Assembly (NCBI GenBank): GCA_003990955.1
Contig: BIFV01000021.1
Span: 23,704 to 87,703, forward strand
Direction of reading: 5' to 3'
Length of the DNA stretch: 64,000 nucleotides
Source of the DNA: Sporomusaceae bacterium FL31
GTDB lineage: Bacteria > Bacillota > Negativicutes > DSM-1736 > Dendrosporobacteraceae
Shown: positions 39,303 through 48,041 of the stretch, in pieces
Layout: each line of letters starts with the position of its first letter
Position numbering within the stretch: the first letter of the stretch is position 1
Notes under the pieces: model-generated
The model's database searches: none
What the model was told of the DNA's origin: nothing
Seen by the model: only the letters and a program-made list of their open reading frames with translations
Program-made: the position numbers and the translations under genes

Positions 39303-41216
39303 ATGGGAAAACTTAAAATTACTCTTAAAGATGGAAATGTCCGTGAAGTTGAGCCGGGAATTACTTTAGCTGAGTTCGCGCAGTCCTTAAGCCGCAGTTT
39401 AGCTAAAAGTGCTTTAGCTGCTAAACTTGACGGGCAGTTAGTTGATCTGAACTGTAAGCTGCAGAACGATGCTAGTGTGGAATTCGTGACATTTGACGAT
39501 GAAGAAGGCAAAACAGTTTTTCGCCATACTGCCTCGCACATTATGGCGCAAGCCGTCAAACGTCTTTATGGTAATGTTCAATTAGCTATTGGCCCTGCGA
39601 TAGCTAATGGTTTTTATTATGATTTTGATACAGAACAGCCTTTTGCTCCTGAAGATCTTGCCAAGATCCAAGCTGAAATTGAAAAAATCATTCAAGCCAA
39701 CTTGCCGATTGAACGCATGGAGTTATCTCGGGATGAAGCAATTCAGTTTTTTGAAGAACAAGGGGAAAGTTATAAAGTTGAACTAATCAGAGACTTGCCA
39801 GCTGATGTCACAATTTCCTTATACAAGCAAGGTGAGTTTACTGATTTGTGTGCAGGCCCGCATGTGCCTTCAACAGGGCGGGTTAAAGCCATTAAAATTC
39901 AAAGTCTTGCTGGCGCTTACTGGCGTGGTGATGAAAAACGTAAAATGCTGCAGCGAATTTATGGAACAGCTTTTGAGAAGAAAGCCGATCTTGACGCTTA
40001 CTTAACTATGCTGGAAGAAGCAGCAAAGCGTGACCATCGCAAACTTGGACGCGAATTGGATTTATTCAGTCTGCAGGAGGAAGGGCCTGGATTTCCGTTT
40101 TTTCATCCTAAGGGCATGATTATTCGCAATGAACTGGAAAACTTCTGGCGCAAACTTCATGTGAAGTATGGCTATCAGGAGATCAAAACTCCGATTATTC
40201 TTAATCAGAAATTATGGCAGCAATCAGGGCATTGGGATCACTATCGTGAGAATATGTATTTTACCAGCATTGACGATGAAGGATATGCGGTTAAGCCTAT
40301 GAATTGCCCTGGAGGCATGTTGGTATATCGCACTCAGCATCATAGTTACCGAGATCTGCCGTTGCGTACTGCGGAATTAGGGCTGGTGCATCGTCATGAA
40401 CTTTCTGGTGCTTTGCATGGCTTAATGCGGGTACGCAGTTTCACACAAGATGATGCTCATATTTTTATGCTGCCATCGCAAATCAAGTCTGAAATCAATG
40501 GAATTATTGACTTGTTTGATACTGTTTACCGGACTTTTGGCTTAAGCTATCATGCCGAGTTAAGTACCAAACCGGAGAAAGCTATGGGATCAGACGAAGT
40601 GTGGGAAACAGCAACCAATGCTTTGCGCGAAGCGTTGGAAGAGCGTGGGATGGTTTATAAGATCAATGCAGGTGATGGGGCTTTCTATGGTCCAAAAATT
40701 GATTTTCATTTGCGTGATTCAATTGGTCGTACTTGGCAGTGCGGAACTATCCAGCTGGATATGATGTTACCAGAAAAATTCGATCTGACTTATGTAGGTG
40801 AAGATGGACTTAAACATCGTCCGGTCATGGTGCATCGTGTGGTTTATGGCAGTATTGAACGATTTATTGGGATTTTGATAGAGCATTATGCAGGGGCTTT
40901 TCCAACTTGGCTGGCACCTGTTCAGGTCAAAATTTTACCAATTACTGATCGGCATATCGAATACGCCAAGCAAGTTGCAGCACTGATGCGCGAGCAGGAC
41001 ATCCGGGTAACCATTGATGACCGCAATGAAAAAATTGGTTATAAAATTCGTGAAGGGCAGCTGGAAAAAGTACCGTACATTTTAGTTGTAGGCGACAAAG
41101 AGGCAGAAACAAATGCTGTCGCTGTAAGAAAACGCGGTGCAGGAGATCTTGGCGCTCAGGCTGTCAGCGAGTTTATTTCCGCTATCATCGAGGAAATTGC
41201 TAAAAAAGCCAATTAG
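39303..41216 (+). CDS. thrS: threonine--tRNA ligase
   Basis: ATG 39303 has AAGGAGG 9 bases before it. The 637-residue protein has an N-terminal TGS domain, the editing-domain zinc motif (HTASH near 77, with DLCAGPHV later), and class II catalytic motifs: RHELSGALHGLMRVRSFTQD, and HRVVYGSIERFIGILIEH. The anticodon-binding domain follows (WLAPVQVKILPI). Length is normal. It charges tRNA-Thr and is controlled by the T-box just upstream. Confidence 0.98.
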   Translation: MGKLKITLKDGNVREVEPGITLAEFAQSLSRSLAKSALAAKLDGQLVDLNCKLQNDASVEFVTFDDEEGKTVFRHTASHIMAQAVKRLYGNVQLAIGPAIANGFYYDFDTEQPFAPEDLAKIQAEIEKIIQANLPIERMELSRDEAIQFFEEQGESYKVELIRDLPADVTISLYKQGEFTDLCAGPHVPSTGRVKAIKIQSLAGAYWRGDEKRKMLQRIYGTAFEKKADLDAYLTMLEEAAKRDHRKLGRELDLFSLQEEGPGFPFFHPKGMIIRNELENFWRKLHVKYGYQEIKTPIILNQKLWQQSGHWDHYRENMYFTSIDDEGYAVKPMNCPGGMLVYRTQHHSYRDLPLRTAELGLVHRHELSGALHGLMRVRSFTQDDAHIFMLPSQIKSEINGIIDLFDTVYRTFGLSYHAELSTKPEKAMGSDEVWETATNALREALEERGMVYKINAGDGAFYGPKIDFHLRDSIGRTWQCGTIQLDMMLPEKFDLTYVGEDGLKHRPVMVHRVVYGSIERFIGILIEHYAGAFPTWLAPVQVKILPITDRHIEYAKQVAALMREQDIRVTIDDRNEKIGYKIREGQLEKVPYILVVGDKEAETNAVAVRKRGAGDLGAQAVSEFISAIIEEIAKKAN

Positions 41217-41220
41217 TTGC

Positions 41221-41249
41221 TTGACATTGCTGGAATATGGTGCTAATAT
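41221..41249 (+). promoter_or_regulatory. strong sigma-A promoter of infC-rpmI-rplT
   Basis: TTGACA (41221-41226), exact 17-base spacer and TAATAT (41244-41249) preceded by TGC (extended -10). Confidence 0.9.
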
Positions 41250-41255
41250 TACATG

Positions 41256-41400
41256 GTAAGTTTAAAATATGAAGTAGAGGCCATCCGCTTCTCACCTTTC
41301 AGCGCAGTTGCAGCTAGTAAGGTTGATAATTGACCGTAGTTTGTTTCGACTATTGGTGCGGGTGGCTTTTGTCACCCGCTTTTATTATTTTTAATCTCAA
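41256..41400 (+). ncRNA. infC operon leader with attenuator (L20-leader type)
   Basis: The 5' leader contains a GC-rich hairpin GCGGGTG/CACCCGC (41359-41380) followed by TTTTATTATTTTT, a clear attenuator ahead of the infC ribosome-binding site. In low-GC Firmicutes this operon is controlled by L20 binding to such a leader. The assignment is by position; I did not map the L20-binding stem. Confidence 0.75.
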
Positions 41401-41422
41401 AATTTTCAGGAGGTGAGTCTCA

Positions 41423-41941
41423 ATTAGTAAAGAAACTTTAAAAATTAATGAGGAAATTCGTGCAAGAGAGGTTCGTGTGACCAGTTCCACTGGCGAGCAA
41501 CTGGGTATTATGCAGCTACGGGATGCTTTGCGGCTAGCTGGAGAACAGCAGCTGGATTTAGTTGAAGTAGCGCCAATGGCCAAGCCCCCGGTATGTCGCA
41601 TCATGGATTATGGAAAATTTAAATTCGAACAGCAAAAGCGCGATAAAGAGGCGAAGAAAAAACAAAAAGTTGTTACCGTAAAAGAGGTAAAGCTTCGTCC
41701 TAATATTGAAGATCACGATTTTAACGTCAAGCTAAAAAATGCACTAAGGTTTATCGAAGATGGTGACAAGGTAAAAGTAACCATCATGTTTCGGGGGCGG
41801 GAACTTTCTCATCCTGAACTAGGTAGACAAGTATTGGTTAAAATGGCAAACGAACTGAAAAATCTTGTAACAATTGAGCGTGAGCCTAAGCTTGAAGGTA
41901 AAAATATGATAATGATTCTATCACCAAAGCCGCATAACTAA
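41423..41941 (+). CDS. infC: translation initiation factor IF-3 (AUU start)
   Basis: The conserved N-terminus [19 protein letters not shown] requires the start at ATT 41423, preceded by AGGAGGTGAG. AUU starts are a known, self-regulating feature of infC; an internal GTG or ATG would remove the N-terminal domain. The 172-residue product contains [20 protein letters not shown] and the C-terminal domain with [15 protein letters not shown]-3 rejects non-AUG starts and binds the 30S subunit. It heads the infC-rpmI-rplT operon. Confidence 0.96.
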   Translation: MSKETLKINEEIRAREVRVTSSTGEQLGIMQLRDALRLAGEQQLDLVEVAPMAKPPVCRIMDYGKFKFEQQKRDKEAKKKQKVVTVKEVKLRPNIEDHDFNVKLKNALRFIEDGDKVKVTIMFRGRELSHPELGRQVLVKMANELKNLVTIEREPKLEGKNMIMILSPKPHN

Positions 41942-41954
41942 AGGAGGAACAACA

Positions 41955-42152
41955 ATGCCGAAAATGAAAACTCGTAAAAGTGCCGCAAAACGTTTCAAAA
42001 TCACCGGTACAGGCGAATTTAAACGTGCAAAAGCGTTTAAAAGTCATATTCTTGAAAAAAAATCTCCATCCCGTAAGCGTAATTTGCGTAAGGCTAGCCT
42101 TGTGAGTAAGTCTGATCACGAGCGCGTAGCAAGAATGCTTCCTTACGCCTAA
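41955..42152 (+). CDS. rpmI: 50S ribosomal protein L35
   Basis: The 65-residue basic product ([20 protein letters not shown], then [15 protein letters not shown]) is a typical bacterial L35. ATG 41955 follows AAGGAGG. It lies 13 bases after infC and 33 before rplT, the standard order. Confidence 0.98.
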   Translation: MPKMKTRKSAAKRFKITGTGEFKRAKAFKSHILEKKSPSRKRNLRKASLVSKSDHERVARMLPYA

Positions 42153-42185
42153 GCAACCACACATATTAATTAGGAGGTAACGAAC

Positions 42186-42539
42186 ATGCCAAGAGTAAAA
42201 AAAGGCGTGACTGCACATAGACGTCATAAAAAGATTTTAAAGTTAGCTAAAGGTTTTAGAGGTTCAAGAAGCAAACAGTTCAAAAAAGCTAACGAAACTG
42301 TAATGAAAGCTCTCTACTACGCTCGTCGCGACCGTCGCGCTAAAAAGGGTGAATTCCGGAAATTATGGATTGCCCGTATTAATGCTGCGGCTCGTATCAA
42401 TGGTATTTCCTATAGCCAATTAATCAATGGCTTAAAGAAAGCCGGCGTAGAAGTTAATCGCAAAATGCTTGCTGATTTAGCTATTCATGACAGTGCTGCT
42501 TTTGGACAACTTGTTTCAACTGCTAAAGAGCAACTGTAA
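42186..42539 (+). CDS. rplT: 50S ribosomal protein L20
   Basis: The 117-residue product ([20 protein letters not shown], then [20 protein letters not shown]) is a standard L20. It is needed for early 50S assembly and, in Firmicutes, represses its own operon through the leader. ATG 42186 has AGGAGG 9 bases upstream. A strong terminator follows. Confidence 0.98.
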   Translation: MPRVKKGVTAHRRHKKILKLAKGFRGSRSKQFKKANETVMKALYYARRDRRAKKGEFRKLWIARINAAARINGISYSQLINGLKKAGVEVNRKMLADLAIHDSAAFGQLVSTAKEQL

Positions 42540-42552
42540 GATAGTTTTAATG

Positions 42553-42587
42553 AAGGATTTCGGTCTTGTGACCGGAATCCTTTTTTG
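42553..42587 (+). terminator. terminator of the infC operon
   Basis: Stem AAGGATT-CGGTC with GACCG-AATCCTT around TTGT, then TTTTTTG. Confidence 0.92.
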
Positions 42588-42729
42588 TTGAAAAAACTAA
42601 TTGAAAAAGATTGATTTTTTCGAAAATTTAGTCGTTTTTTTGCAGGTTTTTTTTGGCAGTTTTAGAATATTATATAGTAAATGAATCAAACTATAGACAA
42701 TAAATTTTAACCCGAAGGAGGAGTTTCCC

Positions 42730-43584
42730 TTGGCCTTGGTTACAATGCGAGAAATACTTCAGGATGCCCGGAAGAGAAAGTATGCTGTTGGAGGATTTAA
42801 CGTATTCAATTTTGAAACTCTTGGTGCCGTTGTGGAAGTAGCAGAAGAGCTTAAGACTCCCCTAGTTGTTGGAATTCCTGAACGTCTATTCAAGTTTGTC
42901 GATGTTGATACCTTAAGTGCTGCAATGGTGCGTTTGGCAAAGAGAGCTACTATTCCAATTGCATTACATTTGGATCATGGGTATACTCATGACGGGATCA
43001 TGAAGGCCATAGACTGGGGCTTTACTTCTGTGATGTTTGACGGATCAAGTCTGCCCTTTGTGGACAACCTAAATCGCACAAAAGAAATTTGTAAAATAGC
43101 CCATTCTCTCGGCATATCAGTCGAAGGAGAATTGGGCTATATTGGTAGTTGCAGCAAAATTGATGCAATAAGCGATGTGCATATGGTTAATTCTGATATG
43201 GCAGCCGAATTTGTTGACAAAACTAAGGTTGATGCGCTTGCTGTAGCAATCGGTAATAATCATGGCAGCTATCGAGGGAGTCCTAAGTTGAATTTCTCGC
43301 GATTAAACGAATTGAACCAAGCAATAGATATCCCGTTAGTGATGCATGGCGGTTCTAAACTAGCTACAGAAGATTATCGAAACTCAATCATCTCGGGAAT
43401 ATCAAAAGTGAATATTGCCACTGACATGTCCTTGGCAGCTGCTGAGAAACTAAAAGCCGAGTTAAGCAAGACGCCAACCTCAAACTATATTCATTTAATG
43501 TCAGTTGTTAAGAAAGGTGTTAAGGATTCTGTTCGAAGCTATATGTTAAACTTTGGCTGCATCTCGAAAGCAATGGCTATATAA
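42730..43584 (+). CDS. class II ketose-bisphosphate aldolase (FBA-like)
   Basis: TTG 42730 follows GGAGGAG. The 284-residue protein has zinc-binding histidines in ALHLDHGYTHDG near 83, GELGYIGS near 135, GNNHGSYRGSP near 176-186, and VMHGGSKL near 207. Class II aldolases split fructose- or tagatose-1,6-bisphosphate. MHGGSKL replaces the more usual LHGGSG, and the chain is somewhat short, so a substrate other than fructose-1,6-bisphosphate is possible. It is a single-gene unit. Confidence 0.87.
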   Translation: MALVTMREILQDARKRKYAVGGFNVFNFETLGAVVEVAEELKTPLVVGIPERLFKFVDVDTLSAAMVRLAKRATIPIALHLDHGYTHDGIMKAIDWGFTSVMFDGSSLPFVDNLNRTKEICKIAHSLGISVEGELGYIGSCSKIDAISDVHMVNSDMAAEFVDKTKVDALAVAIGNNHGSYRGSPKLNFSRLNELNQAIDIPLVMHGGSKLATEDYRNSIISGISKVNIATDMSLAAAEKLKAELSKTPTSNYIHLMSVVKKGVKDSVRSYMLNFGCISKAMAI

Positions 43585-43589
43585 GTAAT

Positions 43590-43623
43590 AAAAACACCTG
43601 CCACGGGGTGGCAGGTGTTTTTT
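43590..43623 (+). terminator. strong intrinsic terminator
   Basis: Stem AAAACACCTGCCAC/GTGGCAGGTGTTTT with a 3-4-base G loop and six further T or T-rich bases. Confidence 0.95.
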
Positions 43624-43721
43624 GCTGAAAAATTTGGTAAAAATAATAGTAATCTTGTAGACGTAGCTTGTGTCTAACATTATAATAAGTCATATTGAAT
43701 ATTTTGGCTGGAGTGGAGAAC

Positions 43722-45083
43722 TTGAAACAGAAACCAGGTTTTGCGAATTTATTAGATCTTGCTAGCTGGAGGCTGACGCCTTATCAAATACTTTCGCTGG
43801 GGTTTGCGGGCTTAATATTGGTAGGTGCAATATTGTTAATGACGCCGCTTGCATCTACTACAGGTCAGAGCCTGAGTTTTATTGATGCATTATTTACATC
43901 AACATCGGCTGTTTGTGTTACTGGATTGGCTGTTGTGGATACAGGAACTTATTTTTCGCTTTTTGGTCAGATTGTGTTGATTTCCCTGGTTCAAGTTGGC
44001 GGACTAGGTATAATGACAATGGCGACACTAATGGCCTTGATTATGCGCAAGAAAATCCAGTTGCGCGAACGTTTAATTATGCAGGAGGGGATGAATCAGT
44101 TAACTTTTGCAGGAATAGTCCGCTTAACTAAGTATGTTATCCAGGCCACTTTGGCAATAGAACTTATCGGTGGCACAGTATTAGCAGCACATTGGTATCC
44201 GGAATATGGTTTGAAGGGGATATACTTTGGTTATTGGCATGCAATTTCATCCTTTTGTAATGCAGGCTTTGATTTACTTGATGGATATCAGAGTTTAACA
44301 CTCTACGTTGATGATATTACCGTTAATTTGACAATAGGTTTATTAATTATCCTTGGCGGTATTGGCTTTACAGTATTAGCGGATATTTGGGAAAATAGGA
44401 AATTTGACGCACTTTCATTGCATACAAAAGTTGTTTTAGTTACTTCTGCTCTCTTAATATTCATTGGCACTATCATGATTTTTATCTTAGAATACAGCAA
44501 TTCGAGTACTCTTGGTGAGTTATCTCTGAAAGGTAAAATTATTGGTAGTTACTTCCAAGCAATTTCACCACGAAGTGCAGGCTATAATACAGTGAGTATT
44601 GCCGACTTACGGCCCGCCACTCTGCTTTTTATTATTATGTTAATGTTTATCGGTGCATCACCGGCATCAACTGGCGGTGGAGTTAAGATAACTACTTTTG
44701 CCGTACTTACTGCGGCCATATGGGCGCTGATTAGAGGGAAAAAGGATGCCGAGCTTTTTCAGCGTCGTATTCCGCAAGGGATCATTTACAAATCATTCGC
44801 CGTTGTTTTTATTGCCTCAGCATTGATTATTTTTGTTGCGATGATGTTGAGTATTAGCGAGAGCTTTCCGTTCTTAAATATTCTATTCGAAGTAGTGTCA
44901 GCTTTTGGCACGGTGGGTCTAAGTACGGGAATTACTTCATCTTTAACAGATACCGGGAAATTGTGGATATCACTCACAATGTTTGCCGGCAGAGTTGGAC
45001 CAGTAACCCTTGCGTTGGCGTTGGCAATGAGAACGAAGAAATCGACTATTCAATATCCGGAAGGTAAAATTACTATTGGCTAG
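43722..45083 (+). CDS. ktrB: potassium uptake channel subunit KtrB/TrkH family
   Basis: TTG 43722 has GGAG 8 bases upstream; an earlier TTG at 43695 lacks a site. The 453-residue membrane protein shows the four M1-P-M2 repeats of this family, with pore loops such as FTSTSAVCVTGLAVVDTGTY, SSFCNAGFDLL, SPRSAGYNTV and SAFGTVGLSTGI. The conserved glycines form the K+ filter. The RCK regulator gene follows after 12 bases, completing a Ktr system. Confidence 0.93.
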   Translation: MKQKPGFANLLDLASWRLTPYQILSLGFAGLILVGAILLMTPLASTTGQSLSFIDALFTSTSAVCVTGLAVVDTGTYFSLFGQIVLISLVQVGGLGIMTMATLMALIMRKKIQLRERLIMQEGMNQLTFAGIVRLTKYVIQATLAIELIGGTVLAAHWYPEYGLKGIYFGYWHAISSFCNAGFDLLDGYQSLTLYVDDITVNLTIGLLIILGGIGFTVLADIWENRKFDALSLHTKVVLVTSALLIFIGTIMIFILEYSNSSTLGELSLKGKIIGSYFQAISPRSAGYNTVSIADLRPATLLFIIMLMFIGASPASTGGGVKITTFAVLTAAIWALIRGKKDAELFQRRIPQGIIYKSFAVVFIASALIIFVAMMLSISESFPFLNILFEVVSAFGTVGLSTGITSSLTDTGKLWISLTMFAGRVGPVTLALALAMRTKKSTIQYPEGKITIG

Positions 45084-45095
45084 GGAGCGAAGAGT

Positions 45096-45752
45096 ATGAA
45101 GAAAAAGCAGTTTGCAATTATTGGGTTAGGACGTTTTGGTACAAGCATGGCTAGTGCGCTGCATAAAATGGGCTATGACGTATTGGCTATTGATAAAGAT
45201 GAACAGAAAGTTCAAGAAATTAGTGATGAAGTTACCCATGTGGTGCAAGCTGATACGACCGATGAGGATGCGCTGCTAGCATTAGGCATTCGTAATTTTG
45301 ACGTTGTCGTTGTGGCAATTGGTGAGGACATTCAGTCTAATGTATTAACTACTCTGCAGCTTAAAGAGCTTGGTGTTCCATACATTGTTGCTAAAGCACG
45401 TAATCCACTGCATGGAAAAATGCTGGAGAAAATTGGCGCAGACCGGGTTGTTTATCCAGAACGGGATATGGCACAGCGCGTTGCTCATAATTTAATCTCA
45501 ACAAATGTGTTAGATTACATTGAATTATCGCCTAAGTTTAGTATTGCAGAAATTAACGCACCACGCTTTCTGGTTGGTAAAAGTTTAGCTGAAGCTGATA
45601 TTCGCGTTAAGTATGGCATCAATGTGGTTGCCATAAAACGCGAGGATGTATTGATTGTTCCGCCATTACCGAGTGAAAAAATTCGGGAAACTGATATTAT
45701 CGTTGTAGTTGGCAGCAATGACGGAGTTCAACGGTTGGAGGAACTGGAGTGA
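45096..45752 (+). CDS. ktrA: RCK regulatory subunit KtrA/TrkA family
   Basis: The 218-residue product has an RCK_N Rossmann domain with FAIIGLGRFGTSMASAL and an acidic strand end (VLAIDKDE), then an RCK_C domain (KSLAEADIRVKYGINVVAI). Such proteins form octameric rings, bind ATP/ADP or NAD(H) and gate KtrB; many also bind c-di-AMP through RCK_C. ATG 45096 follows GGGAG. Its end overlaps the next gene by 4 bases. Confidence 0.94.
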   Translation: MKKKQFAIIGLGRFGTSMASALHKMGYDVLAIDKDEQKVQEISDEVTHVVQADTTDEDALLALGIRNFDVVVVAIGEDIQSNVLTTLQLKELGVPYIVAKARNPLHGKMLEKIGADRVVYPERDMAQRVAHNLISTNVLDYIELSPKFSIAEINAPRFLVGKSLAEADIRVKYGINVVAIKREDVLIVPPLPSEKIRETDIIVVVGSNDGVQRLEELE

Positions 45753-46549
45753 CAGAAGTCATAACTAGTCTGCAAAATGATACGATTAAATTAGCTTCTG
45801 CATTGAAACAAAAAAAACAACGTGATGCAACCGGGCTATTTATTGCCGAAGGTATCCGCCTTATTGAGGAAGTCTGTTCTGCTGATTGGCAAGTTGAAAC
45901 TTGCTTTTATACTGAAGCCGTGGCCGGCAATAAGCGAGCTGAGAAGCTTCTAAATGTGCTGCAAGATAAATCTTGTAGGATGCTTAAAGTGTCTGATGCG
46001 GTTTATAACAAGATATCTGATACGGATCAGCCGCAGGGTATTATGGCCATTGTAAAGAAGTGCGATCATCTTTTAAGTACTATTTTAGCTGACGAAAAGC
46101 CATTTGTTGTTATCCTGGATACTGTTCAAGATCCAGGAAATCTTGGCACAGTCATTCGTACTGCTGATGCTGCTGGTGCTAGCGGTGTTGTCTTAACCAA
46201 GGGCTGTACTGACCTTTATTCCAGTAAAACTGTCCGTGCTACAATGGGATCACTGTTTCATCTGCCCATTGTTGATGGAGTAAGTTACGAAGAGTTAATT
46301 CATTCCTTGCAAGAGAAAAACATTCACATTGCCGCAACTTCATTGACATCTTCGAGTCTGTATTACGAAGCTAATTTTAATCAGCCTGCGGCGGTTATAT
46401 TTGGTAATGAAGGTAATGGCGTTAGTGAAGAACTATTATGTAAAGCAAATAGCAGGATTTTTATACCGATCTTAGGACGAGCCGAATCGCTAAACGTTGC
46501 TGCATCTGCTGCGGTTATTCTTTATGAAGCAGTCCGGCAGCGTCGCTAG
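45749..46549 (+). CDS. SpoU/TrmH-type RNA 2'-O-methyltransferase
   Basis: GTG 45749 overlaps the ktrA stop and has GGAGG upstream. The 266-residue product has an N-terminal substrate-binding part (FIAEGIRLIEEV) and the SpoU knotted domain: motif 1 DTVQDPGNLGTVIRTADAAG near 130, motif 2 AVIFGNEGNGVS near 215, motif 3 IPILGRAESLNVAASAAVIL near 238. Bacillus homologues such as YsgA stand near pheST too. The target is probably rRNA; which base is unknown. Confidence 0.92.
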   Translation: MTEVITSLQNDTIKLASALKQKKQRDATGLFIAEGIRLIEEVCSADWQVETCFYTEAVAGNKRAEKLLNVLQDKSCRMLKVSDAVYNKISDTDQPQGIMAIVKKCDHLLSTILADEKPFVVILDTVQDPGNLGTVIRTADAAGASGVVLTKGCTDLYSSKTVRATMGSLFHLPIVDGVSYEELIHSLQEKNIHIAATSLTSSSLYYEANFNQPAAVIFGNEGNGVSEELLCKANSRIFIPILGRAESLNVAASAAVILYEAVRQRR

Positions 46550-46638
46550 CTTTTCTTGTGCTTTCTACTTTAATATGTTATAATGACGCTAGCAATGACC
46601 CCTAAATTTCCAAGAATAAGTTGGGAGGATGTGGTCAT

Positions 46639-46728
46639 ATGGTGACCGCCGAATTCTTTTGGAGAGTATTTGAAGCCACTGGTTCGATTGCTGCGTATTT
46701 ATTGTATAAAAGATTAATGTTACAATAG
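46639..46728 (+). CDS. yqzL: YqzL-like small protein, 29 aa
   Basis: ATG 46639 has GGGAGG 10 bases upstream. The product MVTAEFFWRVFEATGSIAAY followed by LLYKRLMLQ matches the YqzL pattern (F-W-x-L-F-x-x-T-G-x-I-x-x-YLL-K). Its function is unknown. It stands ahead of the pheS T-box. Confidence 0.75.
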   Translation: MVTAEFFWRVFEATGSIAAYLLYKRLMLQ

Positions 46729-46734
46729 GTAAAT

Positions 46735-46962
46735 TCGCGATGACGAAGAGAGTATGTTAGAGTCTGTTTTTTTACAGGGAGGAATCGCCGTAGATTGAGA
46801 GCGAGTCTGAAAACACCTAACAGAAGTTCACTTCTGAGTTTCTTGCTGAAGAGATTTCTTGTGTAGGCTGGACGTTATTCCGCGTTAAGGAAAGGTGAGT
46901 ATCAATCAGGGTGGTACCGCGGAAGTTAACTTTCGCCCCTTTCAGGGGCGGGAGTTTTTTTA
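46735..46962 (+). ncRNA. T-box leader of pheST
   Basis: The T-box core AGGGTGGTACCGCGG lies at 46908-46922, followed by a terminator (CGCCCCTTTCAGGGGCG then GGAGTTTTTTT). The long 5' part includes a candidate TTC (Phe) specifier; the exact loop was not resolved. It should couple pheST expression to uncharged tRNA-Phe. Confidence 0.93.
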
Positions 46963-46982
46963 TACCCAATTTTCACTATTAG

Positions 46983-48014
<1,032 letters not shown>

Positions 48015-48041
48015 TAAGAGAAAACCAGAAGGGGGATGACC

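Noticed and set aside
41886..42227. Minus-strand frame of 113 codons over infC-rpmI-rplT
   Set aside because: It lies antisense to three certain ribosomal genes and has no start signals.
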